Assembly: GCF_021560015.1 (NCBI RefSeq) | Contig: NZ_CP073588.1 | Coordinates: forward strand, 3,224,001-3,288,000 | DNA length: 64,000 nt | Source of the DNA: Shewanella vesiculosa | GTDB lineage: Bacteria; Pseudomonadota; Gammaproteobacteria; Enterobacterales; Shewanellaceae | Direction: 5' to 3' | Part shown: one piece after another, positions 48,921 through 58,142 of the stretch | Position numbering within the stretch: position 1 is the first letter of the stretch | Layout of the letters: each line of letters opens with the position of its first letter | The notes under the pieces: generated by a model | The model's input: the letters and a program-made list of their open reading frames with translations, nothing else | The model's database searches: none | Told to the model about the DNA's origin: nothing | Program-made: the position numbers and the translations under genes

Positions 48921-51656
48921 TTAGCTAGACGACTTAGCCAAATTGCGTAATACATAATGCAAAATACCGCCATGTCGGTAATAACTGAACTCATTAGGCG
49001 TATCAATACGGATTTTAGCTTCAAACAAACGTTGCTTACCCGCTTTGTCGATCACTGACACATTGACGGTTTTCTGATCGGCGCTGACAGCAGGAATACT
49101 GAATTGCTCTTCACCGGTAAGATTTAGCGACTCCGCACTGTCATCAGGCATAAACTGCAACGGCAAAATACCTATGCCAACCAAATTAGAACGGTGAATA
49201 CGTTCATAACTTTGTGCGATAACCGCTTTTACTCCCAAAAGTGCAGGCCCTTTCGCCGCCCAATCGCGTGAGCTGCCAGTACCGTACTCCTTACCCGCAA
49301 GCACAATACACGCTGTGTTATGTTGCTGATAATACATGGCAGCATCAAATACTGTCATCGACTCACCTGTCGGCATCAAGCGAGTCCAGCAACCTTCGGT
49401 CCCTGGCGCCAGCAAATTTCTTAGCCTTACATTGGCAAAGGTGCCGCGCATCATGACTTCATGATTGCCACGGCGTGAACCGTAAGAGTTAAAGTCCTTA
49501 ATGGCAACCCCAGCTTGCTGTAAATAGTCTCCGGCTGGGCTGTCTGGTGCAATAGAGCCCGCGGGTGAAATATGGTCGGTGGTGACCGAATCACCCAACT
49601 TAAGTAAACAACGGGCATTGTCGATACCCATAATTTTGGGGACCTCTGCACTGATCCCATCAAAGAATGGCGGTTGTTTAACATAAGTGGAATCAGGCCA
49701 GTTATATTTTTGGCTCTGCACCACCTCAAGTCCTTGCCAGTCTACATCACCGCTGTATACATCGGCATAACGGGAAACAAACATCTCGCTTTGCACCGCG
49801 CTGGCCATAACCTGTTGGATTTCCTGATTGTCTGGCCAGATATCTTTTAAATACACGGCTTTGCCATTGGCATCCTCACCCAGTGGTTCAGTAACCATAT
49901 CGGCTTTCATATTACCGGCCAATGCATATGCCACCACCAGCGGCGGCGATGCTAAGTAATTGGCTTGTACTTCTGGATGGATGCGACCATCAAAGTTACG
50001 ATTGCCCGATAACACCGAACACACCTTCAGCCTGCCCTGTTGTATCGCTTCACTGACGGGCTGAGGCAATGGGCCGGAATTACCAATACAGGTAGTGCAA
50101 CCGTAGCCAACCAACTGAAAGCCTAGAGCATCTAAATCGACATTAAGACCTGATTTTATTAAATAATCCGTCACTACCTGCGAGCCAGGTGCAAAACTGG
50201 TTTTCACCCAAGGTTTAACCTGTAAACCTTTTTCACGGGCATTTCTGGCCAATAGTCCAGCGGCGATTAACACTGATGGATTAGAGGTATTAGTACAGCT
50301 GGTTATCGCAGCTATCACCACAGCGCCGGCTTCGAGCACAAAGTCTTTATCTCGATAACGACACGCAACACCTGCGCTACCATCGACGACGGGGACTTGC
50401 ACCGATGGGCCACCCTCGCTTGCCAGCTCATCTTTACCTTCAGCGTCGATTTGGCTAACAGGGATTTGACTGTCTAACCACTGACGGAAACTGACTCCAG
50501 CTTGCTCAAGTGCAATTCTGTCCTGTGGCCTTTTAGGACCTGCGATAGAAGGCACAATACTGCCTAAATCCAGTTGTAAGCTGGCGTGATAACAGGCTTT
50601 GTTATCGGATGCACTGGCCCACATGCCCATCTTTTTAAGATATGTCTTGATCAGCTCGATATGCTCTGGATCACGACCAGTAAGCTTTAGGTAATCTAGC
50701 GTTTGTTGGTCGATCGGGAAAATGCCACAGGTGGCACCGTATTCTGGCGCCATATTGGCAATGGTCGCCCTATCGGCCAAGGTTAATTGATCAACCCCGG
50801 CACCAAAAAACTCGACGAACTTGCCGACCACGCCAAATGAGCGCAGCTGCTCAGTTACGGTTAACACCAGATCGGTAGCGGTAACCCCAGGAGGCAATTT
50901 GCCGACAAATTCAAAACCAACTATCTCGGGTAACAACATAGTCACTGGTTGGCCTAACATCGCAGCCTCAGCCTCAATGCCGCCCACGCCCCACCCCAAC
51001 ACACCCAAGCCGTTGATCATAGTGGTATGGGAATCGGTTCCGACTAAGGTGTCTGGATACAATAAGTTATCTTCATCTTCTTTAACAAAAACCACTCTTG
51101 CCAGATATTCTAGATTGATTTGATGCACGATACCGCGCCCTGGCGGCACGACTTTAAAGTTATCGAAGGCTTGCTGACCCCAACGCAAAAACTGATATCG
51201 TTCGCGATTTCGTTGGATTTCAATGGCAGTATTTTGTTGCAACGCCCCTGTTTCGGCAAATACATCGACCATCACAGAGTGGTCAATAACCAGCTCTACC
51301 GGGTTCAGCGGATTAATCGCGGCAGCATTACCACCTAGCGTTATAATGGCATCACGCATGGCGGCTAAATCGACGACTGAAGGTACACCGGTAAAATCTT
51401 GTAAAATGACCCGGGATGGGACAAAGGCAATTTCGGTTTCAGACCAGTCATCTAAATCCCAGCGGGCCAAGGTTTCAATATCCTTTGGCTGGACAAACTC
51501 CGAATTTTCATAGCGCAGTAGATTTTCTAATAATATTTTTGCCGCAAAGGGTAAGCGGGATAAATCGAAGTGTTCGGCTAATCGGTCAAAGCTGTAATAT
51601 CGGAAATTTTTTCCATTACTCTCAAGTTGTTTCAATAATTGCATAGAGTCTTTCAT
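48921..51656 (-). CDS. acnA: Aconitate hydratase AcnA
   Basis: Aconitase interconverts citrate and isocitrate in the TCA cycle with a [4Fe-4S] cluster. The 911-residue protein shows the cluster ligands in SCTNTSNPSVLIAAG and GYGCTTCIGNSGPL, the substrate-binding region GTDSHTTMINGLGVLGWGVGG and the C-terminal swivel domain (GSRRGNHEVMMRGTF, KEYGTGSSRDWAAKGP). Length and motifs fit the AcnA/IRP1 type. The AcnD type, a 2-methylcitrate dehydratase, is a possible relative, but no prp genes are nearby. It is divergent from fumC. Confidence 0.94.
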   Translation of the reverse strand: MKDSMQLLKQLESNGKNFRYYSFDRLAEHFDLSRLPFAAKILLENLLRYENSEFVQPKDIETLARWDLDDWSETEIAFVPSRVILQDFTGVPSVVDLAAMRDAIITLGGNAAAINPLNPVELVIDHSVMVDVFAETGALQQNTAIEIQRNRERYQFLRWGQQAFDNFKVVPPGRGIVHQINLEYLARVVFVKEDEDNLLYPDTLVGTDSHTTMINGLGVLGWGVGGIEAEAAMLGQPVTMLLPEIVGFEFVGKLPPGVTATDLVLTVTEQLRSFGVVGKFVEFFGAGVDQLTLADRATIANMAPEYGATCGIFPIDQQTLDYLKLTGRDPEHIELIKTYLKKMGMWASASDNKACYHASLQLDLGSIVPSIAGPKRPQDRIALEQAGVSFRQWLDSQIPVSQIDAEGKDELASEGGPSVQVPVVDGSAGVACRYRDKDFVLEAGAVVIAAITSCTNTSNPSVLIAAGLLARNAREKGLQVKPWVKTSFAPGSQVVTDYLIKSGLNVDLDALGFQLVGYGCTTCIGNSGPLPQPVSEAIQQGRLKVCSVLSGNRNFDGRIHPEVQANYLASPPLVVAYALAGNMKADMVTEPLGEDANGKAVYLKDIWPDNQEIQQVMASAVQSEMFVSRYADVYSGDVDWQGLEVVQSQKYNWPDSTYVKQPPFFDGISAEVPKIMGIDNARCLLKLGDSVTTDHISPAGSIAPDSPAGDYLQQAGVAIKDFNSYGSRRGNHEVMMRGTFANVRLRNLLAPGTEGCWTRLMPTGESMTVFDAAMYYQQHNTACIVLAGKEYGTGSSRDWAAKGPALLGVKAVIAQSYERIHRSNLVGIGILPLQFMPDDSAESLNLTGEEQFSIPAVSADQKTVNVSVIDKAGKQRLFEAKIRIDTPNEFSYYRHGGILHYVLRNLAKSSS

Positions 51657-51748
51657 TAATGATCTCCCTATAAACGTTTATGAGTACTTCCTGCTAAGCT
51701 TAGTGAACACACTAACATATCCCAATCAAAAATCGAGTCGGAAATATT

Positions 51749-53125
51749 ATGAGTAAGATACGTATAGAATATGACAGCATGGGTAAAGTTGAAGTGCCAA
51801 ATGATGTTTATTATCAGGCACAAACCCAGCGAGCACAGGATAATTTTCAATTTTCAGAGCGGCGTTTTCCTACACCGGCAATCGTTGCCCTACTCGACAT
51901 AAAATCAGCGGCAGCACACGCTAATAGTCAGTTAGGTTTGCTGGATAACGCCATGGCGGCGGCGATCCAACAAGCGATTACCGCCAGTAAACAGCTCGAC
52001 TTTTCAACCCATTTCCCACTGGATCTGTTCCAAACCGGTTCAGGCACCAGTTCCAATATGAATGTTAACGAAGTGATTGCCAGCTTAGCCAGCGACATTT
52101 TGCAAGATAAAGTTCACCCCAACGATCATGTCAATATGGGCCAAAGCAGCAATGATGTGGTGCCTGCCGGTATTCACATCAGTACAGTGCGGCATTTAAA
52201 GGCTCTACTGTATCCGGCCATTAATAGCTTAAGTGACAAATTAGCGTTTTTGGCCGATGAGCATGCAAATTTGGTCAAAACTGGACGCACCCATTTAATG
52301 GACGCTATGCCCATTACCTTAGGGCAAGAACTACAATGTTGGCGACTACAGCTCAATGCTGCTCAAGCGAAGCTCCAACAAGCAGAGCTCAACTTACATC
52401 ATTTACCTTTGGGCGGCACTGCGGTTGGCACTGGGGTTAATTGTGATCCGCGTTTTGCCAAACTCGCTTGTGATTATTTACAGCAGCAAGACCAGCATCC
52501 TTGGCAGGCGGCACCTGTTCCGGCCTTATACATGAGTAGCCAAGATCACACTCTTGCTGTGGCTTCGGCGCTCAAAGGATTGGCGATCACCTTAATGAAA
52601 ATTGCCAATGATTTACGCTGGATGAACTCAGGCCCTATCGCCGGACTACAAGAAATTAGTGTAACCGCGCTGCAACCTGGTTCATCGATAATGCCCGGTA
52701 AGGTTAATCCGGTTATTCCGGAAGCGGTTGCCATGATTGCCGCTGAAGTGATCGGTAATGAAACGACCATAACCATCGCGGCGCAATCGGGTAATTTTCA
52801 ATTAAATGTCATGCTGCCACTGATTGCAGACAAGTTACTCTCCAGCATCGATTTATTAACCCATGCCTGCCAATCCATGACGGATAAGGTATTTGCAGAT
52901 TTTGCGCCCAATAGCGACAACTTGACTCAAGTGTTGAAGAAAAATCCTATTCTTGCCACCGCACTCAATTCAGTGGTGGGTTACGATATGGCCGCGAAAA
53001 TAGCCAAACGTGCACATAAAGAACATAAATCGGTATTAGACATTGCACTGGAAGAAACCGAGCTGAGCGAAGATGAACTCACTGCGATACTCGATCCCTT
53101 GCATCTCGCGAAGCCTCATCAATAA
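51749..53125 (+). CDS. fumC: Fumarate hydratase class II
   Basis: FumC hydrates fumarate to malate without an iron-sulfur cluster. The 458-residue protein has the family signature GSSIMPGKVNP, the substrate-binding segments TGSGTSSNMNVNEV and GQSSNDVVPAGIHIS, and GRTHLMDAMP. It is complete. Its start is 92 bases from divergent acnA, so the two TCA genes share one regulatory region. Both lie on the oxidative branch of the cycle, and FumC serves when iron is short. Confidence 0.96.
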   Translation: MSKIRIEYDSMGKVEVPNDVYYQAQTQRAQDNFQFSERRFPTPAIVALLDIKSAAAHANSQLGLLDNAMAAAIQQAITASKQLDFSTHFPLDLFQTGSGTSSNMNVNEVIASLASDILQDKVHPNDHVNMGQSSNDVVPAGIHISTVRHLKALLYPAINSLSDKLAFLADEHANLVKTGRTHLMDAMPITLGQELQCWRLQLNAAQAKLQQAELNLHHLPLGGTAVGTGVNCDPRFAKLACDYLQQQDQHPWQAAPVPALYMSSQDHTLAVASALKGLAITLMKIANDLRWMNSGPIAGLQEISVTALQPGSSIMPGKVNPVIPEAVAMIAAEVIGNETTITIAAQSGNFQLNVMLPLIADKLLSSIDLLTHACQSMTDKVFADFAPNSDNLTQVLKKNPILATALNSVVGYDMAAKIAKRAHKEHKSVLDIALEETELSEDELTAILDPLHLAKPHQ

Positions 53126-53174
53126 CGCCACCAACAGCCAGCGCTAAGAGTGCAAAAGACTAACGCCAAACAGA

Positions 53175-53223
53175 GTTGGCGAGAGTAAAACCTATTTATG
53201 TGAATAGGTAAAATCTCGCTAAC
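53175..53223. other. Long imperfect hairpin between fumC and the EAL gene
   Basis: Two nested stems are visible: outer GTTGGCGAGA with TCTCGCTAAC and inner ACCTATT with AATAGGT, separated by AAA/TAAAA. There is no clear T-run, so it may be a bidirectional terminator-like or processing structure for the two convergent genes. Confidence 0.5.
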
Positions 53224-53280
53224 TTGCCTTGCTGAACTCATCTCCAACCCAAGGTTGGGCCAATAGAATAAAACCAAACA

Positions 53281-54807
53281 TTAAATCTTAAAATGTTTAA
53301 TTATTGGGCAAAGATCATCGGCACTCATTGGCTTACCGTATAGCCATCCTTGTCCGTTTAATATTCCTAAATTTTTAAGTGCTTGATGTTGCATGATGTT
53401 TTCAACACCTTCGGCAACAACGTCTATGTGCAGTTCGTTAGCCATTTGGACAATATAAGGTATTAATGATGAACGGATGGACCCTCCTTCCATGGCATTA
53501 ATAAAGCTTCTATCGATTTTCAAAATATGACACGACAATTTTGACACTTGGTTTAAATTTGAATATCCAGTGCCAAAATCATCGATTGCAATCAGAAAAC
53601 CATGTTGCACCAGGATCTCTAAGTTGTTTGCAAACTCTTTACCGGTCAACTGTTCATCTTCTACAATCTCAAGAACAACCTTAATGGGATGATCATTCAC
53701 ACACGGCAGATCAATTATCTTTAACACTTTTCCGCTAGAAACATCAGAAGGAAAAATATTAATATTGACTTTAAAACCCTTCAAATCAATACCGCTTTCA
53801 CTTAGGCGCAGCAGCGATTTTTCAACAAGTTGCTCAGTAAACTCCCATGACAGGCCCAGCTCTCTAACTTTGGGAATAAATTCATCTGGAAATATTTTAC
53901 CTTCGTTATCTTCAAATCGCGCCAGCACTTCACAGCCGACGATCTTACCGGTTTGAATATTGACTATCGGTTGAAATAAAGGAAAAAACTTGTTTGATTT
54001 AACGCCTCGTTTAACCCGAGCGCTTATTGACATAAAACCATTGATTTTAAATGATATAAAATAATATAAAAATAATGTCAGAAAAAATGATGACGCAATA
54101 ATGATAGCAATCAACAGGCGGTTTTTTTCATAAAACTCGCCAGCACTAAGGCTCAGTGCGACGCAGTAAGATGATTCAGGATCACATTGTTGAAATTGAT
54201 AGGCATGGGTTAAGTTCACTCTGCCAACGATACCTTTGACATATAGATTATTGCTGCCTGACACATGTTGATAATGATTTGCTCTATTGAATACAATTTC
54301 CCAATCGAATCCCATAGAACTGAATTTATTGATCTCCGTAGGCTCAATCACTACATCGAAAGCGTTATGCTTGATGACAACCGCTGTATGTAACCTATCA
54401 AAAAGTTCTAACTTTTTATTTACCCACACTTTTGCACCGTAGTTATTAATGTAGTCGGGCTCAGATTCCATACTTTCTGTAACAATTATCCCTAAACCTG
54501 CGGTACACAGCAATTTACCATTTTCATCTGAATAGCCTATATCTTTGATAAAGAGAGACAGGAAGTTCTCACGGCGCATATGCAGCAACATTTCACTACT
54601 ACACACTTGATCATCAAGCCCTTCTAATCGCTCAAGAGTGTGTTGAATGTCTTTGCTAAGAGTACTCATTAAGGCTAAATGGGTTGTTGCAGCTTGCTCT
54701 TGCTCAACGACAATCTGTTTTTCTATCCATAAGAATAAAAATAGAAAAAACAAAGTGCCCAGAGACAAACTAACGATAAATGACACTAACTTATGTTTAA
54801 ACGACAT
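53281..54807 (-). CDS. CSS-motif cyclic di-GMP phosphodiesterase (EAL domain)
   Basis: The protein (about 508 residues from ATG 54807) has two membrane helices (about 8-26 and 232-252) around a periplasmic domain with the redox-sensitive CSS motif (VCSSEML) and further cysteines (QQCDPESSYC). The cytoplasmic EAL domain breaks down c-di-GMP; visible are CEVLARFE (EVL in place of EAL), the metal Asp pair of DDFGTGYSN, KIDRSFI and VAEGVEN. Family members sense periplasmic thiol state and affect motility and biofilm. The longer start at 54837 adds ten residues and is less likely. Confidence 0.88.
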   Translation of the reverse strand: MSFKHKLVSFIVSLSLGTLFFLFLFLWIEKQIVVEQEQAATTHLALMSTLSKDIQHTLERLEGLDDQVCSSEMLLHMRRENFLSLFIKDIGYSDENGKLLCTAGLGIIVTESMESEPDYINNYGAKVWVNKKLELFDRLHTAVVIKHNAFDVVIEPTEINKFSSMGFDWEIVFNRANHYQHVSGSNNLYVKGIVGRVNLTHAYQFQQCDPESSYCVALSLSAGEFYEKNRLLIAIIIASSFFLTLFLYYFISFKINGFMSISARVKRGVKSNKFFPLFQPIVNIQTGKIVGCEVLARFEDNEGKIFPDEFIPKVRELGLSWEFTEQLVEKSLLRLSESGIDLKGFKVNINIFPSDVSSGKVLKIIDLPCVNDHPIKVVLEIVEDEQLTGKEFANNLEILVQHGFLIAIDDFGTGYSNLNQVSKLSCHILKIDRSFINAMEGGSIRSSLIPYIVQMANELHIDVVAEGVENIMQHQALKNLGILNGQGWLYGKPMSADDLCPIIKHFKI

Positions 54808-54974
54808 AATTTGCCGCCCCAAATAGTAATAACACATGAATAGTAGCCATCCACATTAACGCGATATAACGACTATGATGACGTAAGTATAATATTTATT
54901 TTAAATGAGAATAATCGATAAAATTTATTAACAGCTTATTGTTAAAATGTTTAGCACTTATCTAGAAGCTATTT

Positions 54975-55790
54975 TTATGATGCATCATTATCTAGACTCA
55001 TGGCCTCTTTTATTTCATCACTGGCAAAACCTTTACGAGATAGAAACGCATACGCTTTAGACTTTTCTTTATAATCAGATAAGTTATAGCGTTTTTTAGC
55101 CAGCTCATTTTTACAGCTTTGATAAAAATCGACATCTTCTGTCAAGGTTAATTGATACAAGGTTTCTTCAAAATCACTCACATCAATCAATCGCTGTTTG
55201 AGTTCCTGTAAAATGAGTGTTTTACCTTTACCTTTATTAAACAGCTTAATTATTTCAGTTGTTAAATCGACTTTTTCTGCTTTTATCGCCAATTTACTGC
55301 GCAGTGTTGCACCTTGTGGATGTAACGATAATGCATGATCAATTTCAGATCGAGAAAATCCTTTTGCGGTCATTTGAGCATAGACTTTTTCTCTGCTGGT
55401 GCCGTAAAAATTCTCAAATCGGCCTAGTAGCCTTGAGGTAGCGAGCTTAAAAGTATCTATTTTTTGCTCATGCATAACCTGTTCTAGCGCGGCATCAATC
55501 TCTGTTGTACTCACACCGCGAAGTTGTAACTTACGCCTTATGGCGCCAGTCCCCACTTCATTGCTAAAGGCGAGTTCGCAATAACGCACGGCAAAATCGA
55601 AGTCATTTTTTAAATAACCACTGTCGATTAGCTTGGCTAATACGCTATCAATCCATTGCTGGTTCTCGGTTTTACGCTCAAGCTTGGTACGAATTTCGCC
55701 AATAGTAAAGTCTTGCTGACTAAGGTGCCAGTAAGCACTATTAAAAACGTTATCTATGGTTTTAGCTTGGCGTAGTTGTGGGCGCTGCAT
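54975..55790 (-). CDS. RecX-family protein, unusually long
   Basis: RecX proteins bind RecA filaments and limit their activity. This 271-residue protein has RecX-like three-helix repeats (AYWHLSQQDFTIGEIRTKL, LIDSGYLKNDFDFAVRYCEL, GTGAIRRKLQLRGVSTTEI, IDHALSLHPQG). It ends with more helical repeats (FLSRKGFASDEIKEAM), giving nearly twice the usual length. recA is not nearby, so this is probably a paralogue or a two-module relative of canonical RecX. Function is therefore uncertain. Confidence 0.72.
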   Translation of the reverse strand: MQRPQLRQAKTIDNVFNSAYWHLSQQDFTIGEIRTKLERKTENQQWIDSVLAKLIDSGYLKNDFDFAVRYCELAFSNEVGTGAIRRKLQLRGVSTTEIDAALEQVMHEQKIDTFKLATSRLLGRFENFYGTSREKVYAQMTAKGFSRSEIDHALSLHPQGATLRSKLAIKAEKVDLTTEIIKLFNKGKGKTLILQELKQRLIDVSDFEETLYQLTLTEDVDFYQSCKNELAKKRYNLSDYKEKSKAYAFLSRKGFASDEIKEAMSLDNDAS

Positions 55791-56593
55791 AAAAATTGAT
55801 CTTACCTTAATATAATCAAAATGAGTGTAGCAGCTCAGTCGGTTATTGAGAAAGATCTAGATATTTCATTGTTTAAATCATTTAAAAACCAGCTGTTTAT
55901 GGTGAGTTAACTGCAGCTCTTTAAAAAAATTATAGTGTAATTTATCGATGGAGACTTGTTGTGCTAAAGCCGCATCATTATTCACTTAGCTGCATTACGC
56001 GCAACGGAACATCAGTGGAGAAGGGCTTTTTATACTCGAGTCATAAATCGATTGTTGCTTGATTATTTAACGCTGCTGAACCGGCGCAGACAGCCACTAA
56101 TAACTTCAATAGATAATCTGCTGCCCGCAAGCGTTTATTGCGGTATCAATTTGTAACAATACAGAAGCCAGAAAATATTTTAGTTCGCAAAAAATATGAT
56201 CCTCATAACCCCCCCAAGGGCGTATCAATACATGTTAGGATTGTTGAATTAAGGCGCTTATATCTGATCACATCCACCCATTTATATTAGGTGCTAGGGA
56301 TCACAGATTTGTGACTTTTGAGCCATTGATAAGTAACAAAACAGTTAACAATGTAAATAAACAGTATAAATATTGTTCAAATTCAAGTTTATTTAATAAT
56401 TCCGCTGTTTTACTACTCTGATTTACTTTCAATCAATAGCGCCTTCTTGTTATTCTCCTGCAAATGAAAATCGTCAGCTGGATCTATTGATTCAACTACC
56501 CACTCCTTTGAGCTCGGTTGGAAACGTTTCTTGAAACTAACCCTTTGCCAATACCTTGTTAAATCGCTTAATCGCATCACAAGGTTATCCAAG
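55791..56593. other. Long intergenic region without a recognised gene
   Basis: About 800 bases lie between the RecX-like gene and the small membrane protein before cyoA. I read both strands and found no open frame with family features, no tRNA and no T-run terminator. The stretch is AT-rich. It presumably holds promoters of the RecX-like gene and of the following genes; a decayed gene cannot be excluded. Confidence 0.45.
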
Positions 56594-56927
56594 TTGAGTA
56601 AAGCACATTTAACACTGTGTTTCGGGTTACTGTTGCTGCAACCTTTAGCTGATGCCTTGTCTATTTCAATCGGACATTTTATTGATATTGGCGAGTTTAT
56701 CGCTATTGCTGACGGTATATTAGCTGAGTTTTTTGGGTGCGGGTTTAATCAGTTTATTGCTGATTAATCCCTTAGTTATCCAGCACTTTTGGCGTTTATT
56801 CAATCTTAATTCTAAATTTAGCAACTTGCTCGAACTGAGCGATGCGCTAAGTGCTCTATCTCCTGTTATTCCTCAATCGCTAGAATATACGGCACATGGT
56901 TGTCGCGCCCCGCCTTTACAAGCTTAA
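56594..56927 (+). pseudogene. Small hypothetical membrane protein, split by a +1 frameshift
   Basis: The first frame gives LTLCFGLLLLQPLADALSI and FIAIADGILAEF. The second, from 56733, gives LGAGLISLLLINPLVIQHFW and a soluble tail to 56927. Removing one T from the six-T run at 56729-56734 joins them (AEFLGAGLISLLL) into a protein of about 110 residues with two or three helices. The start is uncertain: TTG 56594 has AAGG upstream, but 56531 (TTG) is also open. I do not recognise the family. It lies 175 bases before cyoA on the same strand. Confidence 0.5.
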
Positions 56928-57102
56928 CTTTTTTATTTTAATACGCCATTCGCGAGATATATCTTTTTTGGGAAACGAATCCAAAATCACTTATTGTTGA
57001 TTTAGTTTATCTTTTTCTACTATTCGCGTTTGATGATTATTGTGCAACTGCCAATCCCCCTGTTGGTAGCGTAGTAAGCTTTAAGGTTAGAGGAATCTTC
57101 CT

Positions 57103-58140
57103 TTGTTAATTCGAAATTTAAGTAAACCTATACTGGCTGCATTAGCATTTATGCTAGCCGGTTGTGAAGGCGGCGTGCTGGATCCCAAAGGTCAAATCGG
57201 CATCGATGAGAAGCATCTCATTATTGTGGCAACCTTGCTGATGTTGATTGTGGTTATTCCAGTAATTTTCATGACCTTGTATTTTGCATGGAAGTTCCGC
57301 GACGGTCGCGATGAAGAAATTTATGCACCTAAATGGGCACACTCAACCGCCATTGAAATCGTGGTGTGGGTCGTACCGATTATTATCGTGATCATTCTTG
57401 GTGTTATCACTTGGAAATCGACTCACGATTTAGATCCCTACAAACCGCTAGTGCATGACGCTAAACCGGTGAAGGTTGAAGTGGTGTCATTAGATTGGAA
57501 ATGGTTGTTCATTTATCCTGAATATGGCATCGCATCTGTTAACGAATTGGCCTTCCCTGCCAATGTTCCGGTTAACTTTAAAATCACCTCTGATACAGCA
57601 ATGAATTCATTTTTCATTCCGCAGTTAGGTAGCCAAATCTACTCAATGGCTGGCATGGCGACTAAGTTACACCTTATCGCAAACGAGCCAGGCACTTTTG
57701 AGGGTATTTCAGCTAACTACAGTGGTGCTGGATTTGCTGGAATGAAGTTTAATGCGATTGCAACTGCAAACGCTGACGATTTTGATGCTTGGGTTGCCAA
57801 GGTAAAACAGCAAGGTAATACCTTGGATGTTGAGCAATATAAGCAACTGGCTGAAAAGAGCGAAAACAATCCGGTGCAATACTACGGGTCAGTACAAAAA
57901 GGCATGTTTAACTACATTGTCATGCAATACATGCATCCAGACTCGAATATGAAACCAATGGACAGCATGGAAGGTATGCACGACATGAGCAACATGGAGT
58001 CAATGTCTGGTATGGATCATACCAAGCATATGCAAAACATGGAGCACATGGTCGACAAGGACGCGGAACATTCTGGGCTTTCATCACCTTCACATTCAAC
58101 CACAGAGCATTCTTCGACTGCATCTGGGGAGGCGAAATAA
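57103..58140 (+). CDS. cyoA: Cytochrome bo3 ubiquinol oxidase subunit II with Met/His-rich tail
   Basis: CyoA is the lipoprotein subunit II of the quinol oxidase. It starts at TTG behind AGAGGAA and has a lipobox (FMLAGC), two membrane helices (about 40-60 and 80-102) and a cupredoxin domain. That domain lacks the CuA cysteines ([18 protein letters not shown]), as expected for a quinol oxidase. Unusually, the last 70 residues form a Met- and His-rich, Ser-rich tail ([19 protein letters not shown] and so on), with twelve Met and about eight His. Such tails can bind copper. cyoB follows after two bases. Confidence 0.94.
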   Translation: MLIRNLSKPILAALAFMLAGCEGGVLDPKGQIGIDEKHLIIVATLLMLIVVIPVIFMTLYFAWKFRDGRDEEIYAPKWAHSTAIEIVVWVVPIIIVIILGVITWKSTHDLDPYKPLVHDAKPVKVEVVSLDWKWLFIYPEYGIASVNELAFPANVPVNFKITSDTAMNSFFIPQLGSQIYSMAGMATKLHLIANEPGTFEGISANYSGAGFAGMKFNAIATANADDFDAWVAKVKQQGNTLDVEQYKQLAEKSENNPVQYYGSVQKGMFNYIVMQYMHPDSNMKPMDSMEGMHDMSNMESMSGMDHTKHMQNMEHMVDKDAEHSGLSSPSHSTTEHSSTASGEAK

Positions 58141-58142
58141 TC

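Noticed and set aside
48921..51656. AcnD (2-methylcitrate dehydratase) for the aconitase
   Set aside because: No prpB, prpC or prpF nearby and the neighbour is fumC; the length and motifs suit AcnA.
56299..56312. CRP-like site (TCACAGATTTGTGA)
   Set aside because: The half-sites are in the wrong order; the CRP consensus needs TGTGA-N6-TCACA. It is only an inverted repeat.
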